From positions 21,073,001 through 21,137,000 of the forward strand of contig JARDYH010000002.1 of NCBI GenBank assembly GCA_029215795.1: DNA of 64,000 bases, read 5' to 3'. The stretch is from Anniella stebbinsi (Eukaryota; Chordata; Lepidosauria; Squamata; Anniellidae). Under the pieces are notes generated by a model. It was not told the DNA's origin. It ran no database searches and worked only from the letters and a program-made list of their open reading frames with translations. The position numbers and the translations under genes are program-made. Shown here one piece after another: positions 1 through 12,591 of the stretch. Within the stretch, counting starts at the first letter, position 1. The number at the start of each line of letters is the position of its first letter.

Positions 1-1391
1 GAAAGGACAATGGGTCCTATCCAACTGTGTTCTTCTGTTCACAGCAGGCTCTTTGATCCATGGAGGTTGATTCTCCTTTCACTAATTCATCCTTCCCACT
101 GTAGCCCCCAGCACCACCATAAAGGGGCCCTCAGCCCTCTGGAACAGTGTTGGAGGTGGTGCAGCAGGCCACAGGAGAAAGGGGGAATTTGGGAATTTGC
201 AAAAAACTCTTCCCAATCCCTTCCATTCACTGATGTTCAGCTGAACCCAACCACCTTCTGTGAGTGAAAGAACCCACTAGAATTAAGATACAGAGTTATA
301 ATGTTCAGCCTTAACCAGATCAGGGGGGTTTGCCTATGACAACTGTGATCTTTCTCAAGAGGTTCATAGTGGCTCTGGACATGACAGTGATTCAGGGAGA
401 AGTAGGAGCCTGGTTGCCTCCCACTTCTTGTTCCCCCTCTTGTCCATAAAGTGCAGAGGACTATGGGAGAGAAGAGGAATTTGCGCAAATCACCTCCTTC
501 TTTTTTTTTTTTTTTTTTTAGTCGAAGCAGCTGCAAAGCTTTTTTTTAATGGTTTTGGGCACAATCCTATAGATTAGATACCTGAATGTCAGAACTCTCC
601 GAGGAGCGATGGATGGAGGCTTTGTTTACCTGTCCATCCTCCTTTGCTGTATTTTTCACTAGACAGGCCACGGAGCCCATCTAGCTGTTTCACGCTGGTG
701 GCGACAGTGGCTGGGAGGCTTTTGGATCTGGCGGATCCATGGCCTGTGCTCTCCCTGTTCCACCCCACCCACCAGCATGCCTCCATTCCTCCTTCTCTTG
801 TTTCCCCACAGGTTGGAACTCAGATTTCAAGAGCAGCAATGACCATGAAACTTTCCATGGCATCTGGAAGGGAAATCCTCACTCAGATTCCACCCCCCTG
901 AGGTTGTAGCTCTGTCTACATCTTTGGAGGGGGAAATCCCCAGCATCCTATGGCCCCACAAGGGGCCATAGGATTACACTCTAAAAGACCCCAAAACCCT
1001 GGAATCCCTCTAATAAATCATAATGGCAACCCCCCTCCTAAAGTGAATAGATTTGCACCCCCCACAAACATTGCCAGAAAGGTCCCCCCCCCCCCCACTT
1101 TCATGGGGAATCAGATGGTGACAGAAAGTAAGGGGGTTCAAACGGGCCTTTGAGACCTGTTTCAGCTTTCCACTATTGCTATTCCAGTGGCCATTGGAGC
1201 TTACCCCACACAGCAATGCTGCTTTTGGGACTTTAATCACACAGACCGGGATGTGGACAGCCACAGACGGCTTTTGTAGATGTCATCTTAGCCACTGCAA
1301 AGCAAAAGAACAGATCACCGGTATTATTACAGTTTTAGAATTGTAAAGGGTTATCTCCCTTTTTTTAAAAAAAAAAATCATTTCATTACAG
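1..1391. other. SPEF2 intron sequence, no gene seen
   Basis: No exon-like frame with splice sites. Only a T run (501-519), a C run (1086-1098) and the polypyrimidine/acceptor before 1392 stand out. Confidence 0.6.
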
Positions 1392-1621
1392 CGTTGACAA
1401 ATTAATGGAGGTTGCTCGAAACCATATTGAAACTTCTACCAGAATCCAGCTTGAACTCGTTCTGGAAGGGATAGATTTTTACATTAATGGTGATATCAAA
1501 GTATTTCCAGATCCTCTCCCTCCGCCTCGTCCTCCATCTGTAGAGACCGCTACAGATAGTACTCTAACTATTTCACAGCTTAGCACTCTTCATAAGCAGT
1601 TTCTACAGATGGCACCTAAAG
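1392..1621 (+). CDS. SPEF2: SPEF2 internal coding exon (first exon in window)
   Basis: SPEF2 is a large axonemal protein of the ciliary central apparatus, needed for sperm-tail assembly in mammals (established knowledge). This exon opens after a TTTCATTACAG acceptor. One base completes a split codon, then the frame reads VDKLMEVARNHIE and continues to FLQMAPK before an AAAG|GTAGGA donor, leaving phase 1. It encodes about 76 residues: an amphipathic helical stretch, a proline-rich linker (PDPLPPPRPP) and a Ser/Thr-rich helix. Joining it to the exon at 20204 restores a Gly codon and an open frame. The 5' part of the gene lies outside the window. On its own this exon is only moderately diagnostic; identity rests on the whole exon chain. 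Confidence 0.82.
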
Positions 1622-4600
1622 GTAGGAAAATGCCTTCTTTATACATCTGTCAAAGTAAATTAGTTACCTGCTCAAAATTTAAAGCTACTAAAAAGTTTTA
1701 CATTCATGACAATAATAATAGAAATAGGCTACAGTAATGCATACCAAGGTTTAAGTGTGTCTCTACTAAGAATAGGGTCGAAATACCAATCAGCCATTTG
1801 ACATCAAACATTTAGGGCTGCTTCACACATCAACAGTGCAATATTGTGTGCATTTATTCAAATGTAAGTTCTGTTGTGTTCAATGGTGCTTGCTCCAAGG
1901 AAAATGTGTTTAGGATTCCAGCCTACATTTAGGATTTTTCTTTTCTTCAAGGCAGGAGATGGCATTTATTATTTAATTAACTTTTTTATCCTGTCTTTGA
2001 AGTATAGTCTTTGCCTGGTGCCTTAAGGTGAGCAAATGTAGTGCCAGGTGAACAAAACAGAGATGGATTTCCATAACTGAGGCCAAGAACACCCTTTCTC
2101 AGGGTCAATCTACATCTTAAGTTAGAGATGTAATGTGCAGGTCTGTGCCTGTTTTTGTTGTACTCTAAAGTAAGCACACGGAAACTCCATCCATTTTGGG
2201 ACCACCACGCACAGAGAGGGATGGTTTAGTCCTTAAAAACTTTTTTTCTTTCTTTAACTGCCATGCCAGGTAGGGGGAAGTTCAGGAGGAAAGAACAGAC
2301 CTCCCCCTCCCTGTGTGCAGTGGTGCTGATCCAGATTGGGGCCACATGTACTTCAGAGTAAAACAAAAAACAGGATTGAGCTGCATGTTACATATTTAAT
2401 GTAGTGTGTAGTTTAACCCTCAGATAGCTACTCACTTTTCTCAATCCAGAGTCAAGCATCCCTAGAAGATCCCAATAATTAGGCGAGGTCACATATGGCT
2501 GGGTGGGCCTCTGGGGGATCCTTGCTTGCGGTGTCTACACTCATTCCATTTTTAGCTGTGGTTAAACAGGATTTTTGGTGTTTCTTGAAAAAACTCACCA
2601 AGCGTCTTTGACCAGATGTGACAGTGGGGCAAAAGAAATGAGCGCGCACCATGGGAAGAGGAGACTCTCTCAAACCATTTTCAGCGTTTAAAAATGTCCA
2701 TCTCTAAACTGACAAGCATATATGCACGATACACATTTGTCACATTCACACATTGCATTCTGGGGTGTGTATATTTAATTTAGAGACCTGGGATTGGCAG
2801 TGACCTCCTGTTGATTGCATGTTCTATAGTAAACACAGATTTTGCTACCATGTAATGTGTGAGACGTCCCTTAGATGTTAAGGAATCCATATGCCTGGTT
2901 TGGAACCTTGTCCTGTTGTTTTTTTAAAAAAAGAAAGAAAAGAAAAGGGGAAAAACCCTCTGGGTTGTCATGAATGAGCCAGCGTGCTAATCCATGTGCT
3001 CCCTCTTGGCTCCTCCTGCCAGTGGGAGTGGCTAAATGACCTAGCAACGCCCTATCCAAACCTGGAACTCTGTTCTGGATTACAATCCAGCTTGTCAGAG
3101 GAGAGATATGCCAGAGTTCTGGGTTCGGACATCATGCTAAACAACCCAGGGACAGAGCATCCCTGGGTTGTTTAGCTGCTCCTGCTGACAGGAAGTGCAA
3201 AATAGAAACATTCTACTAGCATGCTGGTTTGTTCACAACAACCCAGGTTTAACCTCGGCTGTCATTGCATGTGAATCAGCCCTGTCTAGTCAAATGTTGT
3301 TTACAACATTTTGTTAATCGTAATATGGGAACAAATAATACGCTACTCAGATAAATTAATCTGTGTATTTTCTTTTAGAATTAATGTCCTGCTTAATTCT
3401 GGCTTCTGAAAGAATTGTGACTTAAGTGTATAATTCAGTTACTATATTTAATGTCAATGGCAGCCATTTTCCTATAAGTGACAGACACACAGTGTAACAC
3501 ACAGAAAGGCAAAAAAAAAAAAAATCAAGGAAGTGGCATGGCCTTATTTTCACTGAACTACCAGTGTGGGGGTAAACTTGAGTCTGGGCTGAACCCACTG
3601 AGACTGCCGGTGGAGGCTCGCATAATTGAATCTGCTTCCATACAAAACAGTTACCACCACAAAGAAAATTACTATGTCAAGGAGTTGCGTTATATGACAT
3701 GCTAGTTTTCTATGTGCAAGGAGGTTTTTTTGTTGTGCAATCTGAAATGGTACAGCCTAGAGACACGGGAACCAGGTTTTATTCCAAAATTGTATATCCG
3801 GGTGGGTAACCTGTGGCCCTACAGCTGCATGCAGCTCTCGGACTAATTTCAAATGCCCTCTGCAAGTGATCAAATTCATACTAGGGATGTACGGGTTTTG
3901 TAAAATGCTTCCCATCTGCATTTTGCGGATTGTCAGATGCCTTTCACTGCCATCTACTCAGTGACAGAATCAGATTCCCCGCCCTCCCCCCCATTTCCCA
4001 AATTTGCACAAATCTGCACTTGTGCAAATCTGCATTTGCTCGAATTTGCACTTAAGAAAATGTGCAAATCCAAACCACCACTTCCCCAAGAACATTTTCA
4101 TGTTTTAGGCTATGTGGGGAAATGCACTTTTTCAGCCAGTGTTTTGGGTTGTTGTTGTTTTTTTAATGACTAAATTTGCATACAATTCCAGAAAGTTAAA
4201 AAAATCTGGTCCGCAATTCCACAGAATCCATGCAATTTGGGAAAAGCGAGTCCACTGCAGAATCCGGGGATTGGATTAATAGAAATCTGAACTCACTTGA
4301 TTCCCTTGTGGATTTCTCTGACACCCGTAGTTCACACATCTGTCAAGAGTGATCTGTTCCTCCACTGGTAGCCTGCCGGGCAGGGAGGGAAGGAAAAAGA
4401 GAGAAGACAGTGGCAGAAAAAGAGAGAGAAGAAAGAGAAGGGGTGGCCCTGCCCACATTTGGCTTTGCCAGCATGCAGCCCCCAACAGATTACCCCAAGG
4501 TCACATGACCCTCAGGAGAAAAATGGTCCCCCACCCCTGCCACACATTGTGAATTACATGTCCTCAATGAGGTTGCATTCAAACACATGATTCCCCTCCT

Positions 4601-6429
4601 TATATTCTGAAGTGGTACAATCCCCAAAGACTGTTATCATGTTCCTTTTCCTCTTATATGCGGAAACTGACATGGCAGCAACTGACTATAGCAAGCTTTC
4701 AAGGGGCAGGTAGTCACAGAAGGCCTTGCCCTGTTTTCAATTTGCTTTCCTATAATCTATTGCTACATCCTCATCTCTACACTTAGTTGGATGTAGGCCA
4801 TTTTCTTCCACGATTGCTTCTAGTTAGACATGGTCAAGGATATTCCGCTGCACCATGTGAATTAGGAACAACAGATCCCCTGGCATTTTCTTATTTAAAA
4901 GCCCCATTTGCCTTTGCTTGACCCCCTTCAGAAGTATTGCATTAAACACGAATAAGGAAATGGGTTTGTTGGCCTTTGCTGAATACTATCATATAGGAAG
5001 TCAGCAGAAAAAAAAGGGAAACCATAGAAGGAAACTTCTGTGCTATCACCAAATACTATTTTGACTCACAAGAGTCGACTAATATCTGTGGCCTCGGAGA
5101 ACTTTTAGCCACAAGAAGAAGATTAGATCACACAGAGAAGCTTAGCTAACAACATGGAAAGCACCTGGCTTTCCTTTAAGAGACCGATGGCCTTATAACA
5201 CTATTCTTTCTACCGGAAAGCAAACTGTATTTAAGTGGAACATGGGCTGTTTTAATGAACATTTCCCCCAGGACATTCCCATTGGCTAGAAAAAAGAAGC
5301 CTGTGGGTGTCTTAGGGAACACAGTTGCAACAACCAGTACTCTCATTTTTGTGTTCTCTCCTGTTACTTTGACTTCAGAGCCTCTAATAGTTTGATATTG
5401 AAAAGACATTTAATTGGAATTGAATTAACTTGTTTGCAGTGGAACTAGGGAGCTCTTTCCCCCATACTAGATTTGGGTTGGGATTAGCAATTATGAGCAA
5501 AAGTAGAGAACACAAGGGGAAAGTGTGTTTTTTCCCCCTGAGAGTTCTGCATTGGCTTGCAGTTGTTGGCCCCTTCCTCTGTGGTCCCCAAATCCAGGGC
5601 CAGTGTGAAGATTAGGTATAGTCGGGCAGTTGCTGAAGGTCCACACCTCAGTAGGGGCCCACTAACAAGAGCCCCCTGGTCATGATCCTCTTCTTCACGC
5701 AACGGGCTTGTTGACCTGTCTCTTGCTCTGGTCCAGACAGCAGTGGTGGTGAGAAGGAGCAGTAGATGCCACTGTCTACTTGTACGGGCTCTCTTCATAT
5801 GAAGCAAGCAAAGTAGTAGCAGTGATGAGACAGGAGATGAGGAGGACTAGCCGCTAGTGACAATGGTGTGAAAAGTGAGGCTCAGTAGGGGAGGGCCCCC
5901 AATGAGGGTACCTTGCCCACGAGCCCTCAAAAAGCTAGAGGCAGTACTGCTCAAACCGCCTTGTGAGGGCAGCCAAGAAATGTTTTAAATAAATAAAATA
6001 ATAAAATTTACCTGATGACTGCCGTGCTTGGCCAGTGGTGGAAGAACATCTATCTCCCCACCCTCCTTCTCCACAGCAGCAGGAAAGTCAGGGTCTCCCC
6101 TCTGTTTCCCATTTTCTCTCTTCCCCCATTTCCTCTTCTCCATTCCAGAGTTGGATGGCTGGATCTAACCACAATTTTAATTTCCCACAGTGCTGTCATG
6201 TAACATCCCGTTGGGGCATTGGGGCATCCACCAGCCACCCAGCTTTGTTGCTGCCTGCTACCCTTGTCCACTAAGCCCACCAAGGGCCACTGACAAAAGA
6301 GGTGGCCTTGGGGCTGGGGGAGGGGGCTCAGATCTGGAGCTAAGCCCTGAAAAAAGGGAAAGAGAGAGAGAGCCTGAAATTGTTACCATTGCTATATTCC
6401 TATCCCTTAGAAACATAAATTTCTACAGG
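1622..6429. other. SPEF2 intron, mostly unrecognised
   Basis: Besides the hairpin at 3136, a TAGGGATGTACGGG start at 3886 and TTTGCACAAATCTGCACTTG motifs near 4004-4060 suggest an old hAT-type MITE. 5600-6350 has GGGCCCAC-type moderately GC-rich sequence that I cannot classify. No coding signal. Confidence 0.5.
3136..3176. repeat. Perfect hairpin, 17-bp arms
   Basis: GCTAAACAACCCAGGGA, a 7-base loop CAGAGCA, then TCCCTGGGTTGTTTAGC. CAACCCAGG recurs at 3240, suggesting a decayed foldback repeat. Confidence 0.85.
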
Positions 6430-8912
6430 ATAGGGATATAGTCCCTCCACCAGACTCCTATTTAGCACTTCGTAAATTCTATAAAAAGGCAATTCGTGAA
6501 AAGAAGCCAGAGTATGCCAGGTCGCAATGGGATGAATTGGCATCAGCACCCGAAAGTAATGATAGATCTAGATTTTGACATCTTATCTCCACTTTTATTA
6601 CCACACGAATGGGAACTACAGTTTTGTTCCCTTTTTTATGACGAGACAGCCTGCCTGTCTCCATTGCAGGAGGAAGACCTAGAATTCCCTAGCTGGTCCC
6701 TGGTCCCTTGCGAGGAAATAGCTATGCTGATACGAAAGTTGAAGCAGGGAAAGGCTGCCAGAAGAACGGGATCCCACCAGATGTTTTGATTGATTATCCC
6801 CATTGGTGGATTCCAATGTTAGCAGCTTTATTTACATCTATTGATAGAACTGGGAAATTTCCCCAAGATTAGGCAGTGGCTATCGTGGTGTCCATGTATA
6901 AAAAAAGGCAACCGGTTAGACCCAAAGAATGACCACACCATGAGTCTTCTGGACGTGATCAGTAAATTATATGGAAGACATCTTTTAGACAAGCTAGAAA
7001 ATTGGGCATTTGGGGAGAACCTCCTCGCTGAAGAACAAGCACCCCCCTCCTATCATTCACTTTTTGCTGCATTTGTAGATCTTTGAGCAACCTTCAATTC
7101 TATATCTAGACGCTGCCTTTGGCACAAACTTACACTTTTAAATGTGGACCATAAGTTGCTCAGGAGAATGTGGGGGGAGGGGGCTGTATGAGAACTCTAG
7201 TCTGCATGTGAGAGTCTCTTCGGGTGGAGATCTTTCAGATCCTATTACTGTGAACAAAGGAGGACGCCAGGGATGCTTATTAGCACCTCTTTTATCTAAT
7301 CTATATTTTAATGACATAGTTCCCTTCTTATCTAGTCCTTATTTCACCCCACCTTGTCTAAAGGACAGAAGCATCTCAGTATTACTATATGCAGATGACG
7401 CCTTTCTCCTGTCATACTCCCTGGTGGGGATGCGTAGACTTCTAAGGGCTTTAAGCTCATATTGTACAAGGGGAGCCCTTCAGGTCAACTGTGGCAAAAT
7501 GAAAATCTTAGTTTTTGGCAAAAGGAGGAAATATTGATGAAAGCTAGACATCCACCTGCTTGACCAGGTCAATAAGTACAAATACCTGGGAGTGACAGTC
7601 CAAAGTTCAGGATCCTGGTCATTTGAAAGCAACAGTCTTGACAGTTAATGCAACAGGTAATGGTGTTCTTTGCTTTGCCGCAGAACCAGGTGGAAAGGTG
7701 GTTGCCCCTTTAATAGAGCTATATAAAGGCAAATTACTCTCCCAGATCTTATATGTGGCACCTGTCTGGGCCCATGCAGACATTGCCCCATTGGACTCAA
7801 CACAGCATAATTTTTTATTCAGAGTACTCAGAGTACTTAGATCCACCTCCAAGGCCATTGTCAGATTACAAGCTGTTTGCCATTCAGTGGGAATGCTTTT
7901 TCAAAAAGCAGCCATCTTCTTTTGGCTAAGGATCACATTTCAATTGGTTTCACTCTCAGTTTTATCAGTATAAGAAGACATGGGGAGAAATTCATGGGCA
8001 GAGAAGACAAGCATATTTATTTCTAAGCTGGGCTTTTCACAAACATACCTACTCACGAGGGGGTACAATAGTGCCAACGAGGAGCTCTTCAGAAGGTTAT
8101 ATGATGTTGATATCCAGACTGCAATGGCCGTTGCTGCCAGGAGCCATTCCAAAATGATTTATAAAAGTATTGTTACCTTCCCAGGGAAGGTGCCCCCTTA
8201 CTTGACTTCCATCAGCCTATATGAGTAGAGGTGGCTTTTGACCAAGTGCAGACTGAACTCACTCCAGCTGATGGAAGTGAAGGCACACTATAGGATTCAC
8301 CATAATGTTAAAGGAAATTGTCTCAAGGCAGAGGACATGGTACGCTATCTAGCGGAACACCCATTGTACGCAGAGTTGAGGAAGCACTATCTTGAGCCCT
8401 TAATACTTGGATTTGGGGACAACGCCTCTCTAAGGATAACTCTACAACTGCCAAGTTTGTCAAATGGGCTCTGAAGAAACGAAAGTCACTGACTGCCATA
8501 AAAGACTAAGCTTGTCAATATAATATAATATGTTAGAAAATATTGCCTAGGATTACAAGATGTTTTAACTTGCTCTTTTTTAACCCTCTATTAGGACTTT
8601 GTATTCTGGTATTTCCTGTAGCTGAGAGGAGTATATAATTGACCCTGTTCAGATGACACTCTGAGCCACGGTGGTTAAACATTTTGAGCGAAACATTATG
8701 GCTTAACATGTCATGTGAACCATGACTTAGCATGTCGTGTGAACCATTCCTAATCATGGTGGCTACATAGCCTCAATTTAAACATGCTCACTAACCGTTT
8801 CCTTCAAAAGGGTTTGTGGCCTAACCATGGCTTTGTGTGTTGTCTGAACAGGCCCACTGTGTTTCTGTATGTGTGTGGCCTAATAAGCAATAAAGTGTTG
8901 TTGCTGTTGCTA
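6430..8912 (+). pseudogene. R4-like non-LTR retrotransposon, decayed
   Basis: Shifted frames together read RKFYKKAIREKKPEYARSQW, then an RT: LDPKNDHTMSLLDVISKLYG, GDLSDPITVNKGGRQGCLLAP, catalytic YADD at 7388-7399, then VNCGKMKILVFGKRR. A C-terminal region follows (VAPVWAHADIAPLDSTQHNF). Stops and frameshifts occur throughout, so it is inactive. The 3' end is AATAAAGTGTTGTTGCTG near 8887-8905, interrupted by a MITE at 8643-8855. The family resembles squamate R4-type LINEs; clade assignment is from memory. Confidence 0.78.
8643..8855. mobile_element. Relative of the GGGCCTGTTCAG MITE in an R4-like 3' UTR
   Basis: CCCTGTTCAGATGACACTC on the left and TGTTGTCTGAACAGGCCC on the right. It lies between the coding end and the 3' tail of the R4-like LINE. 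Confidence 0.6.
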
Positions 8913-10011
8913 TGAGATGAGCAGTCATGTGGGTGGGAGAGAAGGGACTCTTCTCCAGTTCAGTTTAAATTCTGAGCAAGAGAAGAGTTTGGGTTTGTAA
9001 TGCTCGCGGCATTTTTATCGCATCGATTATAAGTTGCTAAGGTTCATATCATGAATGGTGAAGCTCGGTGAATCCCAAACTGTGACAGTTCTTTCTAAGT
9101 AATGTTGATATGCAGAGAAATGCTTCTCGCTGTTGCAGTTTTCCTACTACATGGATGACTTATTTTTTTATTGTTTCAAGAACCAGGACTGTTCCCTGGG
9201 TGCAGAAAGTCTAATTTCAAGCTGAACATTTAGAAAATGTCCGTTTCAACCATTGAGTGAGTGGGTTGAGGAAAGCGGGGAGGAGACATTTCTCTGAAAT
9301 TTTGGGTTAGGGGGAGTTGCCGCTTACCTGACTTAACCTTATGAGGTGGTTGAGGGTTTTCCAGATGTTTTCTTGCTTTTTGAACTTTTATACAAAGCCC
9401 TGCACCATGTTGCATTCCGTCATTCTCACTGACGGGAAGTAGAATGAGGCTTTCTCCCCAGATCACTTCTGCCTTGGGAGCAGCCTGATGTCCAGGAGAG
9501 CATTGCTCCTCTATAAACAGCAGATGCTTGAGAATTTCATTTTTACTTGCAAAACATGTAGGCATGCCCTGTTCACAAATTCAGATGTGATTGCATGTGC
9601 AAGAGCAAATCCGTCAAATGTGTTTGTAAATTGCTGAACACGTGCTCACGTTCGATTTGTGCAAATTTTCTATATTTGCACAAATTTCCCCCATAATCAG
9701 CGCCCTTTTAGTGTATGGACGAAATTTAGGAAATTTGTATCCATTTGCATCCATTTGCACAAGCTGTTCAATTTTCAAGTTGGATCACTGCTTGATTTGA
9801 ACATTATTCTTGTTCGCACAGAGCAAGCAACACTCGCAAATGGGAACAGGAATTGGGCACGAGACGAGCTGAATGCTGAAGTTTAGAGGATCCTGGTGAT
9901 CTCAGATATTGCTCGTTCACCCATCCCTAGAGCAGTGTGCACATAAAAAAAAGCTTTAAAAGCCAGAAATTATATCTTAAAATAAGTGATCCTATCAAAG
10001 TGAAAATATAG
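8913..10011. other. Intron upstream of the hAT-derived gene
   Basis: 9650-9925 holds TTTGCACAAATT motifs and ends CACCCATCCCTA, so it is probably the right side of a hAT-type MITE. No promoter or 5' exon of the nested gene could be identified. Confidence 0.45.
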
Positions 10012-11533
10012 CAGCCATGATCAAGATTTTAATGCCGAGTCTACTTTTAAAATATTTATAGCCATAGCAGCACTGAAGCAATTTAAAAGAAAGAATATAA
10101 CTCCAGGCAACCAGAAGCAATCAAAGAAGAATCGCCAGTTTCCAAAAATATGGCTGTCAAAGTACCCTTGGCTAAAACATGACAGCGAGAGAGGAACAAT
10201 GTACTGTGTTTTGTGTCGGAAACATAATGTGGATTTAGGGGAGAAGATGCATAATTTTTGTTCTGGGACGGATGATTTCGTCCTTGAGGTAGTCAGCGAC
10301 CACCACAGCAGTGAAGCTCATGCGTGGGCTACCTGTATGGAAGCAGCCAGTAGTTCTGTCCCAGATACATCTACCACTGAGCAGATGTTAAAGAGCATGA
10401 GTCAAACCACCTTGGGAAGAATAGAAAACCTCTTTAGAACATGCCATGCCATCGCCAAAACTGGGCGCCCTTTCACAGACCTGGACTGGATGTGCAAGTT
10501 GGATGATATGAAAGGCGTGGATATCGGTTCCATATTCAGAAATGACAAGGCAGCAAGAATCTTTATTCATTTTATTGCTGAAGTGGAACGAAGGGCCTTG
10601 AAAGAGAAATTAGAACAATGCAAGTTCTTCTCGCTCATCAGTGATGGTGTGACAGATAACGCAATCCCAGCAGCTGCTCTTGTGTATGTCCGCTTTGCGT
10701 ACCAAGGAAAAGCCTGCTGTCAGATCGTTGGAGTGCAGCCAGTAGAGAAATGTGATGCTTCTGCTGTGAAAAATGCCATTTTGAAAATGTTACAGGCTAA
10801 TCTACAGCTCAACTTGCCCAGCCAAGACTGGGCAAGAAAGCTAGTTGGCTTTGGAAGTGATGGCGGAGACATTATGGTAGGACAAAATAATGGGGTGGCT
10901 GAACTGTTGAAGGAAATCCAGCCATGTGTTCAGAGTGTGTATTGTCTCGTGCATCGCCTTGAAATTGCTTACAAGGCAGCACTGAAGAGCACTCAGCATT
11001 ACACCATTTTAACGGATCTCTTGAAGAACATATACTATTTTTATCATAATTCTTCACTAAATAAGAGTGACCTCAGTCTAGTTTATGAATCTCTCAAACT
11101 GAGACCTGCAATCCCTTCTCGAATTGGTGGCTCCCGGTGGCTCCTTCGCCTACAGACAGCACTTCAGATCCTTCTTAAAGGGTACCCTGCAATTGTCCTA
11201 CATATGAGCAAGGTAAATGCTCTTCAAAAGCATACATGGGTAGAAGAAATAATAAATGGAGAACTGGGGGAGGGTTTTGGTAATGTGTTACTGAATTGTT
11301 TTTCTTGATGAGTTCCAGATAGAAGAGCCATGTTCTTCAAATCACCAGAAAGCTAAAGAGGTCTTAAAAGTCCTTCTGAAAACAGACATTGTGAAGTTTT
11401 CTCATTTCTTACTGGATATCGTTAACGTCCTCAACATTCTATCTCGCGTTGCCCAGGACCAGAACTCTTCCATTGCAGATGTGTTTGCAACAATTCAGTC
11501 AACGCAGGAAACACTTCGAATGTATCAAGCCAG
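10012..11533 (+). pseudogene. hAT-transposase-derived gene (ZNF862/KIAA1586-like), main exon with one frame break
   Basis: After a possible acceptor at 10010-10011 the frame opens through FPKIWLSKYPWLKHD and GTMYCVLCRKHNVD. This is a TTF/C17orf113-type zinc finger, as in ZNF862-like proteins. A transposase core follows. It has SDGVTDN (about 10640) in the place of the first catalytic Asp and GFGSDGGDIMVG (about 10851), then VYCLVHRLEIAYKAALK. The frame hits TGA at 11306-11308, but the next frame continues the same fold (DEFQIEEP, then KFSHFLLDIVNVL) to a GCCAG|GTTGTG donor at 11534. A one-base change in the T run at about 11299-11303 would explain the break; assembly error or true decay are both possible. 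It is nested in SPEF2 intron 1 on the same strand. It may be a domesticated host gene or an intron-bearing transposon copy; I see no convincing terminal inverted repeats. Confidence 0.72.
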
Positions 11534-11621
11534 GTTGTGTATACTTAACAAACACTACATATCACTGGCTGTATCTGAATTGAACGCACCCAGTCCATTT
11601 CTTAAATGTTATATTTTTCAG

Positions 11622-11830
11622 AGCGGGGCCCAGGGAACGTCTGGTGGAAACTATCACAAACTTTCATGGTTACCAGCTTGAAGGAGATGGCAACATATTA
11701 GCAGACCGGATAGAAGTATTAACCAATCTTTTGAACCGGCTGCGTTATTGTTTTTGTGATGCTAATGACGATATTTTGAGAGCAAGCACTATTGGAAGTT
11801 TTAAGCTGTGGCCAGACAAAATCAAACAAG
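11622..11830 (+). CDS. hAT-derived gene, second exon
   Basis: The acceptor TATATTTTTCAG is followed by a base that completes an Arg codon split at 11533. The frame then reads AGPRERLVETITNFHGYQ to STIGSFKLWPDKIKQ before an ACAAG|GTACCC donor. No stop is present and the phase matches both neighbours. The intron between is only 88 bp. The tract resembles the region between the transposase core and the dimerisation domain in ZNF862-like proteins. Correct splice sites and phase continuity argue for a spliced gene rather than random ORFs. Confidence 0.7.
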
Positions 11831-11901
11831 GTACCCCATGCAACAGCAATCTTACTATTTCTGCATGAATAATTTCTTTCTGAAATGGGTTGAGTTTTTT
11901 A

Positions 11902-11902
11902 A

Positions 11903-11933
<31 letters not shown>

Positions 11934-11943
11934 GTAGTAGTAG

Positions 11944-11978
<35 letters not shown>

Positions 11979-11979
11979 T
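11902..11979. repeat. (TAA)n microsatellite with TAG/TGG interruption
   Basis: AATAATAATAAT runs, then TAGTAGTAGTAGTGG, then more AAT. It lies inside a 163-bp intron of the hAT-derived gene. Confidence 0.95.
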
Positions 11980-11993
11980 TCAAATTCTTACAG

Positions 11994-12117
11994 AATTTGG
12001 TGAGATGGAAGTGTCTGTCTTGACTAAGTATTATGAGCCAATCCTGGAACGTGCCAATGTGAAGGTTGATGAAATTGAGACCGAGTGGAACATGTTGAAA
12101 GCAGAACTATATAATAG
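11994..12117 (+). CDS. hAT-derived gene, third exon
   Basis: The acceptor CAAATTCTTACAG restores a Glu codon and reads EFGEMEVSVLTKYYEPILER, ending in EWNMLKAELYN before an AATAG|GTAATA donor. The upstream 163-bp intron is largely a (TAA)n microsatellite at 11902-11979. The phase is continuous with exons two and four. Confidence 0.7.
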
Positions 12118-12206
12118 GTAATAAGCAGGCTTGTTGAAATTAAATTAATTTTACCAATAATGTTAGTGGGGAAAACCAGTTTAATAGCAACCATTCTCCT
12201 TTCTAG

Positions 12207-12591
12207 GTATCAAAGCATCTGGCGTTTAACCTGGCATTCAGTGAACACAGATTATTTGCATAAATACCCAAACATCCTGACGCTGGTAGATCTTGTCTTA
12301 GCGCTGCCTGCAAGTTCCGATGAAGCAGCACGAGGTTTTGGTCAAATGAAGCTCACGATGATGCAGCCACGTTCCAAACTAATGTTTGACAGCATGACTG
12401 ATCTCATGGTCATTCAGATGAATTCTCCTGATATCAAAAGGTTTGACCCCCTAAAGGCTATTCAGTTGTGGAACATATCTTGCCAAAGGAACAGAAGACT
12501 ACAGGCTGGTCAATGGATGGTTAGCCCTGAGAGATCAGTTTGTTCATCTGACTCTGAATGGGAAAGGGAAAGTTCATTTGGAAGCAATTAG
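12207..12591 (+). CDS. hAT-derived gene, last exon with dimerisation-domain end
   Basis: The acceptor CTCCTTTCTAG restores Arg, then YQSIWRLTWH, KYPNILTLVDLVLALP, SSDEAARGFGQMKLTM and RFDPLKAIQLWNISCQRNRR, to a TAG at 12589-12591. In hAT proteins the matching motif is usually (C/V)ERGFS and carries the third catalytic acidic residue. Here the residue before Arg is Ala, not Glu. That suggests no transposition activity, consistent with domestication or decay (inference). The window shows no poly(A) signal immediately after. Confidence 0.72.

Noticed and set aside
6050..6283. 77-codon minus-strand frame
   Set aside because: No conserved content and overlapping frames on the other strand; not supported.
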